From Alphaproteobacteria bacterium (GTDB lineage Bacteria; Pseudomonadota; Alphaproteobacteria; Rickettsiales; Rickettsiaceae), in the NCBI GenBank assembly GCA_020628955.1, contig JAHDEH010000008.1, positions 1-37,666 on the forward strand: a DNA stretch of 37,666 bases. The letters run 5' to 3'. Positions 1 to 10,261 of this stretch are shown here, in pieces (position 1 is the stretch's first letter; every line of letters starts with the position of its first letter). The notes under the pieces were generated by a model that searched no databases, was not told where the DNA came from, and was given only the letters and a program-made list of their open reading frames with translations. The translations under genes were made by a program, and so were the position numbers.

Positions 1-1
1 G

Positions 2-67
2 CTTGGCGCTATGCTAAAATACCCTAGCTACAAGGAAGGGCTAAAATCTTTGGTTGATACCAAGTAA
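2..67 (+). CDS. C-terminal fragment of an unidentified CDS cut by the window edge (LGAMLKYPSYKEGLKSLVDTK*)
   Basis: Open frame 2 from the window start to TAA at 65-67; product not identifiable from 21 aa. Confidence 0.4.
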   Translation, partial: LGAMLKYPSYKEGLKSLVDTK

Positions 68-149
68 TTTTATTGCACTCGCCTCAGAGCCCACTCACTT
101 CATTAGTTTTTACTATTTCGAGATGTTTGGGGTTGTTCTAGGTTGAAAA

Positions 150-1415
150 CTAAACCCTTTCGATGTCTGCTCCGCAAGAAGCAAGCTTTTGTTCCAGTGC
201 TTGATAGCCACGATCTAGGTGATAGACCCTATTGATTTTGGTTGTTCCTTTTGCACATAAAGCTGCAATAACTAACGAAACAGAGGCTCTCAAGTCGCTT
301 GCCATCACTTCTGCTGCATTTAATTTATCCACTCCAGTTACGTTAGCAACATTGCCGCTAACAGCTATATTAGCACCCATTCTGGACAGTTCCGGCACAT
401 GCATGAATCTATTTTCGAATATATTCTCGGTAATGGTGGATGATCCATTTGCAACTATCATCAGGCTCATAAATTGCGCCTGCAAATCTGTGGAAAAGCC
501 AGGGTAGGGCTCTGTGCTAATATTAACCGGTTTGATTTCTCCTTGATGATGCACATGAATATGATCAGCATTTTCTGTAATACTAATTCCTGCATCTTGC
601 ATTTTATCTATTAAATTGGTTAATAGGCTATAGCTAATTCCTTTTATTCTTACGTCGCCCCTGGTGGCTGCAGCTGCTATCATGTAAGTACCAGCCTCGA
701 TTCTGTCAGGTAATATCGCATGCTTGGTACCATGGAGAGCTTCGACTCCTTCAATAATTATCTTTTCGTTGCCAATGCCAGAAATTTTTGCTCCCATTTT
801 ATTTAAAAATTCACATAAATCTACAATCTCTGGTTCTATTGCGCAATTAGTGAAAACAGATTTTCCTTCTGCCAGGGTGGCAGCTAGCACTGCATTAATA
901 GTTGCTCCAACAGATTTCTTGGCAAAAGTAAAATGCGCTCCTTTTAATCTACCATCTGATTTTGCATGTATATAGCCTTCTTTTATTTCAATAGTTGCTC
1001 CCATAGCTTCCATTGCTGCAATATGCAAATCTACTTGCCTTGCACCAAGTGCGCACCCGCCAGGAAACGAAACAATCGCCTCCCCGAATCTAGCAAGTAA
1101 TGGCCCAAGAACCCAAATAGATGCTCTCATTTTTCGCACTATTTCATAGGGGGCTAGATAGTTAGCTACATTGCTTGAATTTATTTTTAGCGTTAAGCTA
1201 TCATCTTCAGCTTCATGGCGCTCTATTTGTGTTCCATGATTTTCAAGTAGCCTGCTCATTGTATTAATATCAGAAAGCTTAGGAATGTTAGTAAGTATGA
1301 CATCTTCAGCTGTAAGCAAACATGCTGCCATAATAGGAAGCGATGCATTTTTTGCGCCGCTTATATTAATTTCGCCGATTAATGGTTTTCCACCTTTGAT
1401 TATTATACTTTCCAT
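150..1415 (-). CDS. murA: UDP-N-acetylglucosamine 1-carboxyvinyltransferase
   Basis: 421 aa; N-terminal [28 protein letters not shown] and the [14 protein letters not shown] region are typical MurA. Confidence 0.95.
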   Translation of the reverse strand: MESIIIKGGKPLIGEINISGAKNASLPIMAACLLTAEDVILTNIPKLSDINTMSRLLENHGTQIERHEAEDDSLTLKINSSNVANYLAPYEIVRKMRASIWVLGPLLARFGEAIVSFPGGCALGARQVDLHIAAMEAMGATIEIKEGYIHAKSDGRLKGAHFTFAKKSVGATINAVLAATLAEGKSVFTNCAIEPEIVDLCEFLNKMGAKISGIGNEKIIIEGVEALHGTKHAILPDRIEAGTYMIAAAATRGDVRIKGISYSLLTNLIDKMQDAGISITENADHIHVHHQGEIKPVNISTEPYPGFSTDLQAQFMSLMIVANGSSTITENIFENRFMHVPELSRMGANIAVSGNVANVTGVDKLNAAEVMASDLRASVSLVIAALCAKGTTKINRVYHLDRGYQALEQKLASCGADIERV

Positions 1416-1436
1416 AATGTTCCCTGGCTATATTGC

Positions 1437-3260
1437 TTACGCTGATTCTGTGTTTTTCTTTTGCATTTTATTCCTAACCGACGGAGAAAGAGTGATGTTC
1501 AGCTCCCGCAATTGCTGCTCAGATACATTATTTGGCGCGCTCATCAGCAAATCTTCTGCCTGTTGATTCATTGGGAATGCAATAATTTCACGAATATTTG
1601 CAGTATCTGCAATCAGCATAACCATTCTGTCCACACCTGGTGCAATGCCACCATGTGGTGGTGCGCCAAATTTAAATGCACGAATCATTCCGCCAAATTC
1701 TTTGTCTACTTCTGCGTTGCTATATCCTGCAATCTCAAAGGCTTTATACATTAATTCTGGCTTGTGGTTTCTGATTGCGCCGCTGGATAGCTCGATGCCG
1801 TTACATACTATATCATATTGATAGGCTTTAATTGCTAAAAGCTCTTCTTTGCTTTTTGCGTTTTCAAGAGCATCTAAGCCACCTTGAGGCATAGAGAATG
1901 GATTATGGCTGAAGTCTATTTTGCCACTATCTTCGTCCATTTCATAGAATGGGAAGTCAACCACCCAGCAAAATTCAAAGCAATCATCTTTAATTAATTC
2001 AAGATCATTGCCAAGTTTGACTCTCACCTTTCCTGCAAGCTTTAAGGCTTCGGATTTTTTTGCGCAAGAGAAGAATACAGAATCGCCATCACTAATTCCA
2101 GATATAGACTTGATTTTGGCAATTTCATCCTCTGTTAGCAATTTTGCAATAGGTCCTTTTGCCTCGCCACTATCTGTGAATTGAATATATCCAAGGCCTC
2201 CAGCACCTTCGCTGATTGCGTATTTATTCATATCATCAAAGAATTTGCGTGAGCGAATTGATGCTTTTGGGGCAGGGATTGCTTTCACAGCTGCGCCTTT
2301 TTTAATTTGACCGGCAAAAATAGAAAAGCCTGAATCTCTGAACGCATCAGTTACATCACATATAATAATTGGATTTCTAAGATCTGGCTTGTCACTGCCA
2401 TATTTCTCCATAGCATCTTTGTAGGGAATGCGATTAAACGGTGGCTTTGATACTTTTTTGTCACTAAATTTAGTAAAGACTTCATACATGATAGGCTCAA
2501 TTGCTGCGAATACATCATCTTGAGTTACAAATGACATTTCCATATCTAGCTGATAAAATTCTCCGGGTGACCTATCTGCTCTTGCATCTTCGTCGCGGAA
2601 GCATGGTGCAATCTGGAAATATTTATCAAACCCAGACATCATAAGCATTTGTTTGAATTGCTGCGGTGCTTGCGGAAGGGCGTAAAATTTTCCTGGATGC
2701 ATTCTGCTTGGAACCAAAAAATCACGAGCGCCTTCTGGCGAACTTGCTGTTAAAATAGGTGTTTGGAACTCAGTAAATCCTGAATCTGTCATTTTCCTTC
2801 TAAGCTCTGCAATAATTTTTGAGCGCAGCATTATGTTGTCGTGCAATTTTTTACGGCGCAAATCTAGGAACCTATATTTCAGCCTAGTATCTTCTGGAGC
2901 ATCATCATCTGAATTCACCACTAATGGCAACATTTGCGCTTCAGATTCAATAATATAGCTAGATACTGCAATTTCAATTTCACCTGTTTGCATAGCGCTG
3001 TTGACTGTTGCCTCAGATCTTGCTATAACTTCACCTTCAATAGTAATGACGCTTTCATATCGCAAATAGCTAGCTTTATTTTTAAGTTCAAGGTCAGAAT
3101 CTGTAAAAACTAATTGCGTTATTCCATAATGATCTCTAAGATCTATGAATAACAAATTTCCATGGTCGCGCCTGCGGTGCACCCATCCGGATAGTTTAAC
3201 TTTTTGACCTACGTGCTCTTTATTAAGCTGATTGCAATTATGCGTTCTGAATTTATGCAT
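1437..3260 (-). CDS. aspS: Aspartyl-tRNA synthetase (class II)
   Basis: 607 aa; [74 protein letters not shown]. Confidence 0.97.
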   Translation of the reverse strand: MHKFRTHNCNQLNKEHVGQKVKLSGWVHRRRDHGNLLFIDLRDHYGITQLVFTDSDLELKNKASYLRYESVITIEGEVIARSEATVNSAMQTGEIEIAVSSYIIESEAQMLPLVVNSDDDAPEDTRLKYRFLDLRRKKLHDNIMLRSKIIAELRRKMTDSGFTEFQTPILTASSPEGARDFLVPSRMHPGKFYALPQAPQQFKQMLMMSGFDKYFQIAPCFRDEDARADRSPGEFYQLDMEMSFVTQDDVFAAIEPIMYEVFTKFSDKKVSKPPFNRIPYKDAMEKYGSDKPDLRNPIIICDVTDAFRDSGFSIFAGQIKKGAAVKAIPAPKASIRSRKFFDDMNKYAISEGAGGLGYIQFTDSGEAKGPIAKLLTEDEIAKIKSISGISDGDSVFFSCAKKSEALKLAGKVRVKLGNDLELIKDDCFEFCWVVDFPFYEMDEDSGKIDFSHNPFSMPQGGLDALENAKSKEELLAIKAYQYDIVCNGIELSSGAIRNHKPELMYKAFEIAGYSNAEVDKEFGGMIRAFKFGAPPHGGIAPGVDRMVMLIADTANIREIIAFPMNQQAEDLLMSAPNNVSEQQLRELNITLSPSVRNKMQKKNTESA

Positions 3261-3335
3261 TATTATTAATTATTTTATTTAAAGCGTTACAAAACTAGAA
3301 ATATATAGAAAATAAATGTACAAGGCAATCAAAAA

Positions 3336-4193
3336 ATGCAAATAATTGATAATCAGACTGAGTTTGAAGAATTATGTCAAAAATTACAGGCAGAAAATAT
3401 AATTTATATAGATACTGAATTTTGTCGTAGGAGAACATACCATGCGCAATTGAGTCTATTGCAAATTGCTGCAAAAAATATTAGAGTTATTGTAGATGCT
3501 TTATCTGTAGACGTTAATTCTTTTCAAGAGATATTAAGTAATCAAGATATTTGCAAAGTGTTACATGCACCAGATCAGGACTTTGACATATTTTATCATA
3601 AATTTAAAACTCTGCCTAAAAATGTTTTTGATACCCAGATAGCAGCAGGTGTGGTTGGTATGGATCCAGGAATTGGATATGGTAATTTATGTAAAATGCT
3701 GCTATATATTAATCTTGACAAAACAAATCAAAAAGCAAATTGGCTCAAGCGTCCACTTACAAAATCTTTGGCTGAATATGCCATTAAAGATGTCGAATAT
3801 TTAATTCCTTTGCATCGCGAACTCAGCTCTTCAATAGGTTCTAGGAAATTATGGGATGCATATCATTCTAGATGCGCAAAATTATTGGACTCAAATAGTT
3901 ACAAACCAAATTATGATAAAATAGTTAGTAAAATTTTGTATGATGAAAATTCTGATAAATTACAGTCTATAGTAAAAGAATTAGTTGTTTTTCGAGAAAA
4001 TTGCGCAAGCCAGATAGACGTTCCAAGAAACCATGCCGCCTCTGATTATGAATTAAAAAAAATAGCTAAAAAGCTGCCGAATAATGAAAATGACCTAATT
4101 CGTTTGGGTGTAAGCGGTGCGGCAATTGCTAGGGGTAAGTTCAGAAAAAAATTAATAGAGCTTTGCATAGGGATGAAAGAGATTTCTGTATAG
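3336..4193 (+). CDS. rnd: Ribonuclease D-like 3'-5' exonuclease
   Basis: 285 aa; IDTEFCRRRTYHAQLSLLQIA (DxE motif), DTQIAAGVVGMDPGIGYGNLC, AEYAIKDVEYLIPLH; HRDC-like C-terminus. Confidence 0.9.
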   Translation: MQIIDNQTEFEELCQKLQAENIIYIDTEFCRRRTYHAQLSLLQIAAKNIRVIVDALSVDVNSFQEILSNQDICKVLHAPDQDFDIFYHKFKTLPKNVFDTQIAAGVVGMDPGIGYGNLCKMLLYINLDKTNQKANWLKRPLTKSLAEYAIKDVEYLIPLHRELSSSIGSRKLWDAYHSRCAKLLDSNSYKPNYDKIVSKILYDENSDKLQSIVKELVVFRENCASQIDVPRNHAASDYELKKIAKKLPNNENDLIRLGVSGAAIARGKFRKKLIELCIGMKEISV

Positions 4194-4236
4194 TTGATAT
4201 AAAATGGTGTTGTAATTGATATATCTTGTCCAAAAA

Positions 4237-4351
4237 AGTGCGGAACAGGAGGTCAAGTGCAGAAGACCTAGAAGCCATTGCGCATATACGCTGTATTACC
4301 TTGAAATAGACAGTTTAAAAAATCAGTCTACTCCACTGTAATTTGCGCACT
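4237..4351. ncRNA. Candidate structured intergenic RNA (unassigned family)
   Basis: Outer stem AGTGCG (4237-4242)/CGCACT (4346-4351), ACAG/CTGT continuation, inner hairpins AGGTC...GACCT (4250-4269) and TAGAC...GTCTA (4307-4330); no ORF in the gap. Strand unknown. Confidence 0.3.
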
Positions 4352-4362
4352 CACTTTATATT

Positions 4363-5442
4363 TTATTCTCCAGCCAGCTCTACAGCTTCTTTTTCGTAAA
4401 TAGAATCTACAATTCCATCATTATTGTAGCAACCAATAGTGTAACCTTCTGCAGATAGTAGCTCGAGCAGGCCTTCGTTTCCATTCAAATGCCCAGCCCC
4501 TACAGCTATTAATAGTTTTTCATTTACTGTAGCTGATGATGTGCGGTCAATTGTTACAAAGTTAGCCATGTCTTGATCGTCTAGAGTTAAATGATCTAAA
4601 TCAGCTGAGTTATTTACGATGCAATTTGCAGTATGTTGCTTGATTTTATCCATCCATGCTTTGTTGCGTTTGATAACATAAGGATCGGTTTCTGCTGGAA
4701 GCGCGCGAGCTAAATATTGACCTTCAATTTCAGTAGTAAAATTTATATTTTCTTGTTCTAATTTAGTGGTTTCTTCTTCAACTAAAGAATTTACAGCCTT
4801 TGTTTGCTCTATAATAGTTTTGCCTTTATATAAATCTATTTGATCTTCCATCGCTTCTACAATGGATTCTAAAGACCTTATTGTTTTGTTGTTTGTTGTA
4901 AAGTAATTTTGTAAAAATGTGTCTACTCCATCATTATAATTCATAAAATGATAATAAAGTAGCATTTGCAAGGGGTGAGGAAATTTATTGCATTCTGCAT
5001 TGAGGCTATTGTTGTATATTGCAGGTAATATATCTGGGTTATTAATCAAGCTATGCATTTGAAATGCATAAGTTTTTGCAGCTTCTAATCCTCCTACTCT
5101 GCCCAAAATTTGTTCTTTAACTTTTATCGATAGCTCTTTAGGCCAGTCTCTATTACCGATATCTAAAGGATTAATTTCTATTTCGTGCATAAGTGCTTGC
5201 ATGTCTCCATCTTGTGGCAGTGATTCGCAAATTAATGTGTCATAGCTTGGCACCTTTGTTTGTAGGGCTAATGGAAAATAATTTGCAGCTATTGTATGCA
5301 ATGTTCCAAGTAGGTCGAAGGTAACAATACCTCCATTAGGCAATTCTTTTGAAACTCTATAAAAATATGGTCTTATCATTGCTGTAGTGCTGAGGAAGTT
5401 ATCTAGCTTGTCGTGGTAATTTGTGTCTAACTTGGTTTTCAT
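4363..5442 (-). CDS. TraB/GumN-like family protein, no obvious signal peptide
   Basis: 359 aa; N-terminal GTLHTIAANYFPLAL and C-terminal LLIAVGAGHLNGNEGLLELLSAEGYTI match the GumN/TraB pattern. Confidence 0.65.
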   Translation of the reverse strand: MKTKLDTNYHDKLDNFLSTTAMIRPYFYRVSKELPNGGIVTFDLLGTLHTIAANYFPLALQTKVPSYDTLICESLPQDGDMQALMHEIEINPLDIGNRDWPKELSIKVKEQILGRVGGLEAAKTYAFQMHSLINNPDILPAIYNNSLNAECNKFPHPLQMLLYYHFMNYNDGVDTFLQNYFTTNNKTIRSLESIVEAMEDQIDLYKGKTIIEQTKAVNSLVEEETTKLEQENINFTTEIEGQYLARALPAETDPYVIKRNKAWMDKIKQHTANCIVNNSADLDHLTLDDQDMANFVTIDRTSSATVNEKLLIAVGAGHLNGNEGLLELLSAEGYTIGCYNNDGIVDSIYEKEAVELAGE

Positions 5443-5447
5443 AATAT

Positions 5448-5477
5448 ATAATGCTTAAAATAAATTTTAAGCATTAT
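5448..5477. promoter_or_regulatory. Perfect inverted repeat upstream of the TraB/GumN-like gene
   Basis: ATAATGCTTAAAAT-AA-ATTTTAAGCATTAT: 14-nt perfect arms, 2-nt spacer, ending 5 nt before the start codon (minus strand). Confidence 0.6.
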
Positions 5478-5641
5478 AGGTAAATTTTTATTAATAATCA
5501 AGTTATTTGTATTTTATTTTTTATAAAAAGTTTGTGTTTTTTAAATTTCTGCACGGTGAATTCAGAGATTTTTTTAAAAAAGGTCTAGTGCATCATAACA
5601 TTAATCAGCTTTTTATGCTTTTGGTAATATGTTTTTATAAA

Positions 5642-6220
5642 TCAACATGTTGCGAATCCAGGTATAAATTCACTTGCACTGATGCCGCTGCATGCAAGAG
5701 CTGCGCTCCATTTTTCATCATTAGAAAGGTCTGAAAATATAAAATTCTGCTCGGCTTCGATTACGATCCATAAATTATTTTTAAGTTCTGCTTCCATTTC
5801 GCCTGGTTTCCATGCGGTGTAACCTAGCATTAATAATTTTTCTTTAGGACCTGTTTTGTTGGCGATGTCTTGAATTATATTAATATTAGAGCTTACAGAT
5901 ACATTGCATCTCTCGTTTCTGTATAAATTTTCTTTATCATATTCACTGCTATGCAGTACAAATCCGCGCTCCGCTTCTTCTGGTCCTCCCAGATGAGCTT
6001 GCAGATTCATCTCTTCCATCGTTATATCATTACCAATATTTGCAAAAAGCTCTTGTTGATTATTTGGGGCTGTTTTGTTAAAAATCAATCCAATTGACCC
6101 TTGGGGCTCATGTTTCATAACGTAAATTAATGATTTGTAGAACATGCTTCCTTCCATTGCGTAAGGCGTTGCTACAAGAATTTTGCCAGTCATGTCGCTA
6201 TAGTTGTTGTTATTCATCAT
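5642..6220 (-). CDS. YqgE/AlgH family protein
   Basis: 192 aa; GKILVATPYAMEGSMFYKSLIYVMKHEPQGSIGLIFNK, HLGGPEEAERGFVLHS, MLGYTAWKPGEMEAEL. Confidence 0.92.
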   Translation of the reverse strand: MMNNNNYSDMTGKILVATPYAMEGSMFYKSLIYVMKHEPQGSIGLIFNKTAPNNQQELFANIGNDITMEEMNLQAHLGGPEEAERGFVLHSSEYDKENLYRNERCNVSVSSNINIIQDIANKTGPKEKLLMLGYTAWKPGEMEAELKNNLWIVIEAEQNFIFSDLSNDEKWSAALACSGISASEFIPGFATC

Positions 6221-6316
6221 TTTTAGTTTTATAAATTTTACAGTATATATTTGTTGAAATATCTTTTTAATTTAATATACAATATATATATTAAACAGCG
6301 TTTTTCAAGTGGATTT

Positions 6317-6420
6317 ATTGCAAATTTAACTCCCGTTTATGCAGTTTCATTGTCTCTTTCGCCTATTATATATAGCGCTCACTCGCCATTCTCGCGCAGG
6401 ACTTTAATTAAATTTACAAT
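6317..6420 (+). repeat. MITE/palindrome-like repeat, copy A
   Basis: ATTGCAAATTTAACTCCCGTTTATGCAGTTTCATTGTCTC...CTATTATATATAG...TTTAATTAAATTTACAAT; terminal inverted repeats ATTGYAAATTTAA/TTAAATTTACAAT. Confidence 0.75.
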
Positions 6421-6448
6421 ATCTAAAAAAACAATTTTGCTGTAATGC

Positions 6449-7402
6449 TTACCATTTAAGCAATATAGATCCCCAGCGGGCGCCGGCGCCAAATGCGGTC
6501 ATGACCACGATAGATCCTTTTTCTATTTTTTGTTGTTTATTGCGCTCAAATAGTGCAAGGGGTATAGATGCAGAAGAGCAATTTGCATGCTTGTCTATAG
6601 TCGATATAATTTTCTTTTCATCTACATTTAATTTGTTTGCTATGCTATTTATAATTCTGATATTAGCTTGATGAGGTATTATATAGTCAATGTCGTTAAT
6701 AGATAAATTATTTTTTTCTGCTATATCTTTTATGGAGCCAGACATTTTGTTAACTGCATGTTTGAATACTTCGCGCCCGTTCATGATTATTCCGGCGCTT
6801 TCGTTGCTTGATGAATTTTTGGTGTATAAAATACTGCCCATTGATCCATCGGAGTAAATCATGCTATCTATGATGCCGCAATTTTCTTCGTTGGTGTTAT
6901 CCAGGATAACCGCTCCTGCTCCGTCGCCAAATAAGACGCATGTTGTTCTGTCTTTCCAGTCAAGTAGGGAGGACATTTTTTCTGCGCAAACTATTAGAGT
7001 TTTTTTGTATCCGTTGGTTTTGATAAGACTATTTGCAATATGCATAGCATATACAAAGCCAGAGCAAGCATCGTGTAAATCTATTGCTATAACATTTGAA
7101 TTTAGGCCAAGATGCTCGTGGATTTTGTTCGATATACCAGGAAAGTTATTGTCCTGAGTAGTCGAGCATGCAATAATTAACTCTATATCTGATGCTTTTA
7201 TGTCAGCATCTTCAATAGCTTGCAAACTTGCGCGCTTTGCCATTTCAAAGCATGAGTCTTCTTCAGATGCAATATGCCTCTGCAATATACCAGTCCTGGT
7301 TTTTATCCACTCATCATTAGTGTCAACGGTCTCAGAGAGTTTTTCGTTACTTACAATGTTTGATGGTAGATAGCCGCCAGAGCCAATAATTCTTGAGGCC
7401 AT
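6449..7402 (-). CDS. fabH: 3-oxoacyl-ACP synthase III
   Basis: MASRIIGSGGYLPSNIVSNEKL start chosen inside the longer ORF; DACSGFVYAMHIANSLI (Cys), IPHQANIRIINSIANKL (His), HANCSSASIPLAL (Asn). Confidence 0.95.
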   Translation of the reverse strand: MASRIIGSGGYLPSNIVSNEKLSETVDTNDEWIKTRTGILQRHIASEEDSCFEMAKRASLQAIEDADIKASDIELIIACSTTQDNNFPGISNKIHEHLGLNSNVIAIDLHDACSGFVYAMHIANSLIKTNGYKKTLIVCAEKMSSLLDWKDRTTCVLFGDGAGAVILDNTNEENCGIIDSMIYSDGSMGSILYTKNSSSNESAGIIMNGREVFKHAVNKMSGSIKDIAEKNNLSINDIDYIIPHQANIRIINSIANKLNVDEKKIISTIDKHANCSSASIPLALFERNKQQKIEKGSIVVMTAFGAGARWGSILLKW

Positions 7403-7409
7403 ATTATTT

Positions 7410-7601
7410 CTACTCTTCAGATTCAGCTGTTTCTGCCACGATCTGGTTATTGTTATACGATCCACTGCTAGTGTCCATATGGTGCGGCAATCTATACTCA
7501 CCAGTGTCTTTGTCCACAATTACGTTTATTTTGCTGAGTGCGTCATGCGCGCGCCTCATATTTCTTTTAGATTTTGAAGTTTTTTTCTTTGGTACTGCCA
7601 T
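7410..7601 (-). CDS. rpmF: 50S ribosomal protein L32
   Basis: 63 aa; [22 protein letters not shown]. Confidence 0.96.
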   Translation of the reverse strand: MAVPKKKTSKSKRNMRRAHDALSKINVIVDKDTGEYRLPHHMDTSSGSYNNNQIVAETAESEE

Positions 7602-7720
7602 TGATTTTCCTCTATTTAAAAATTTATTTTCAATTTTTTGAAAAAAATGTTTGTCAAAAACGAATGCATTATATAGTATTTATTCAGTAAAATCTATAAC
7701 TAATTTATTATTTTTTTCAT

Positions 7721-8179
7721 ATGACGTATTTTTTAAGGTTCTTTTTGGTGTTTTTTGTTTGTTTTATTGGTGGTTGTAAATCTATGAGTAATCATGGAAA
7801 TTATATTGACGATGATGTTTTGAGTAAAATAAATAAAGAGAATCCATCTAAAGACAAGCTTGTGGAGTTAATTGGAAGCCCAACATATACTCCAAGAGAG
7901 GGTGGTAACGTTTGGTATTACATCCAAAGAGTTCAGTCGCAGCGACTATGGTTCAAGCCAAAGGTGCAAGAGCAAAGGGTTGTTAAGGTTATTTTTGACA
8001 AAAACAAGGTCAAGCTGGCAGAGCTAATGCATAATTTGCATGATGAATCTATTTCGGTGGTTGGTTCTGGAACTAATCCAATTGGAGCTAAAAGCGGCAG
8101 TGCTAAAAAATTCTTTAAAAATCTTGGGCGCTTTAATAAAGGCAAGAGCAGGGTGACTAACAGAGCTAAGAAAAAATAG
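7721..8179 (+). CDS. bamE: Outer membrane assembly lipoprotein, BamE/SmpA family
   Basis: 152 aa; lipobox FIGGCK, LVELIGSPTYTPREGGNVWYYIQRVQS, VVKVIFDKNKV. Confidence 0.85.
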   Translation: MTYFLRFFLVFFVCFIGGCKSMSNHGNYIDDDVLSKINKENPSKDKLVELIGSPTYTPREGGNVWYYIQRVQSQRLWFKPKVQEQRVVKVIFDKNKVKLAELMHNLHDESISVVGSGTNPIGAKSGSAKKFFKNLGRFNKGKSRVTNRAKKK

Positions 8180-8223
8180 CTCAAAAAGTTAAGCTTTGTT
8201 TGCAAAAAATAGTTTAATACAGC

Positions 8224-8262
8224 AAAAATAGCTAAGATTGAGTAACCTTGGCTATTTTTTTT
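8224..8262 (+). terminator. Rho-independent terminator after bamE
   Basis: AAAAATAGCTAAG ... CTTGGCTATTTTTTTT hairpin followed by a T-run. Confidence 0.8.
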
Positions 8263-8376
8263 ATTTTACTACTTGTTTTATGTTCAGTTATGTGATACAC
8301 CATAGCTCAGCATGAGATAATTAAAGTGATTAAGTTGACTTTTTATTGGCAATTGATATGTATTATAGAGGTGTTC

Positions 8377-8679
8377 ATGATTACTGACATAGAATTAAAG
8401 AAATTACAAAATTTGGCTAGAATTAGCTTCAAAGAAGATGAAATAGAGAGTTTCAAAGCTAAACTTGAGACGGTTATTGGCATGATAGATAAACTGCATG
8501 ATGAGGATTGTAGCAATGTAGAGCCTTTGCGGTCTGTATGCGAGTCTACGCAAAGATTGCAAGCAGACGCTGTTAATGTTGGTGATATTGCAAATGATAT
8601 ATTTGCAAATGTAACGGGCGCTGGGGCAGATTTAGCTAAAAAAGAAAAATTATTTGTTGTTCCAAAGGTAGTAGAATAA
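8377..8679 (+). CDS. gatC: Asp/Glu-tRNA amidotransferase subunit C
   Basis: Internal Met start MITDIELKKLQNLARISFKEDEIE; EPLRSVCESTQRLQADAV; directly precedes gatA/gatB. Confidence 0.92.
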   Translation: MITDIELKKLQNLARISFKEDEIESFKAKLETVIGMIDKLHDEDCSNVEPLRSVCESTQRLQADAVNVGDIANDIFANVTGAGADLAKKEKLFVVPKVVE

Positions 8680-8779
8680 TAGTTTTTTTATAACTAAATA
8701 AACTATTAATTATAAAAAAAGTGATAATAACGATCTTCAAAATTATAAGATATAAAAAAGTTTAATAATAACAAAATTT

Positions 8780-10261
8780 ATGACAAAATTAATAAAATTA
8801 TCTATACATCAAGCACTGGAAGGCCTAAAGAATAAAGAATTTACTGCAACTGAGCTGACAGAAGCACATATTAAACAATGCGAGCAATATAAAAATTTAA
8901 ATAGTTATATCACTCACACATTTGACATTGCGCGCGCGCAGGCGCAGCAATCCGACAAATTATATGCAGAAGGTGAAAATCGTAAGATAGAAGGCATCCC
9001 AATTGGAATGAAAGATTTGTTCTGTACAAAAGGGGTGCAAACAACGGCTGGATCAAAAATGCTGAAAGAGTTTGTTCCGACGTATGAGTCAACAGTTAGT
9101 CAAAAAATAGCAGATTGCGGAAGCGTGATGCTAGGTAAAACTAATATGGATGAATTCGCAATGGGCTCTTCAAACGAGACGAGTTTTTTTGGTAATGTTA
9201 TAAATCCATGGAAGGCAACAGATAGCGATGCTGATTTGGTTCCAGGTGGATCTTCTGGCGGGGCGTCTGCAGCGCTTAGCAGCTTTTGTGCAATGGCAAC
9301 AACAGGTAGCGATACCGGTGGCTCTATAAGGCAGCCAGCGGCTTTTACTGGCACTGTCGGCATAAAACCTACATATGGAAGATGCTCTCGCTATGGTATG
9401 GTTGCGTTTGCTAGCTCATTGGATCAAGCTGGTATTTTTACTAGAAATGTTGAGGATGCTGCGCTTATGCTTGAATGTATGATGGGATATGACGAAAAAG
9501 ACTCAACATCAATGAATATAGAAGTTCCAGAGCTTGTTTCAGCAGCGTCTAGCTCGATTAAAGGCATGAAAGTGGGTGTTCCTAGAGATTTGATGGAAAT
9601 TGATGGTGTTGATCCAGAAATTATTAAAATGTGGCAGGATTCTATTCAAGCTATGAAAGAGCAAGGTGCAGAAATTGTAGATATAACCTTGCCACATGCT
9701 AAATATGCGCTGCCAATTTATTATGTAATTGCTCCAGCTGAAGCGTCCTCTAATCTTGCAAGGTATGATGGGGTAAGATATGGATATAGAACGGACAAAA
9801 AATGTAATTCACTAGATGACTTATATACATTCACAAGAACCGAAGGGTTTGGAGAAGAAGTTAAAAGACGTATAATGCTTGGTACTTATGTTTTGTCTTC
9901 CAGCCACATGGATGCTTATTATTTAAAAGCTCAAAAAGTAAGAAGGTTGGTAGCAAATGATTTTAAAGAGGCATACGAAAAAGTTGATATAATAATGCTA
10001 CCTTCAACGCCAAGCGCAGCATTTGCAATTGGTGCAAATCAGTCAGATCCTATCACTATGTATTTGAATGATATGTATACAATACCAGCAAGTCTTGCTG
10101 GTCTTCCATGCTCTTCAGTTCCGGCCGCTTTGAGCCAAAATGGTTTGCCGCTTGGTATGCAATTAGTAGCAAATTCTTTTGATGAGTATAGTTTAGTTAA
10201 AGCAAGCGGAGCGCTTGAACGAGCAATGAAGCATTTAAATTTTACAGCTAGAGGGTTTTAA
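8780..10261 (+). CDS. gatA: Asp/Glu-tRNA amidotransferase subunit A
   Basis: 493 aa; [36 protein letters not shown] amidase signature. Confidence 0.97.
   Translation: MTKLIKLSIHQALEGLKNKEFTATELTEAHIKQCEQYKNLNSYITHTFDIARAQAQQSDKLYAEGENRKIEGIPIGMKDLFCTKGVQTTAGSKMLKEFVPTYESTVSQKIADCGSVMLGKTNMDEFAMGSSNETSFFGNVINPWKATDSDADLVPGGSSGGASAALSSFCAMATTGSDTGGSIRQPAAFTGTVGIKPTYGRCSRYGMVAFASSLDQAGIFTRNVEDAALMLECMMGYDEKDSTSMNIEVPELVSAASSSIKGMKVGVPRDLMEIDGVDPEIIKMWQDSIQAMKEQGAEIVDITLPHAKYALPIYYVIAPAEASSNLARYDGVRYGYRTDKKCNSLDDLYTFTRTEGFGEEVKRRIMLGTYVLSSSHMDAYYLKAQKVRRLVANDFKEAYEKVDIIMLPSTPSAAFAIGANQSDPITMYLNDMYTIPASLAGLPCSSVPAALSQNGLPLGMQLVANSFDEYSLVKASGALERAMKHLNFTARGF

Noticed and set aside
232-507. ORF-track ORFs antisense to murA (also 724..975, 1285..1566, 1461..1754)
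   Set aside because: Fully or mostly antisense to confident murA/aspS coding sequence, with no recognisable protein features.
8910-9363. Minus-strand ORFs inside gatA, and similar antisense ORFs in map, radC, ychF, parC, spoT, lpxB, eptA-like, sppA and tlpA
   Set aside because: Shadow ORFs of strongly supported genes.
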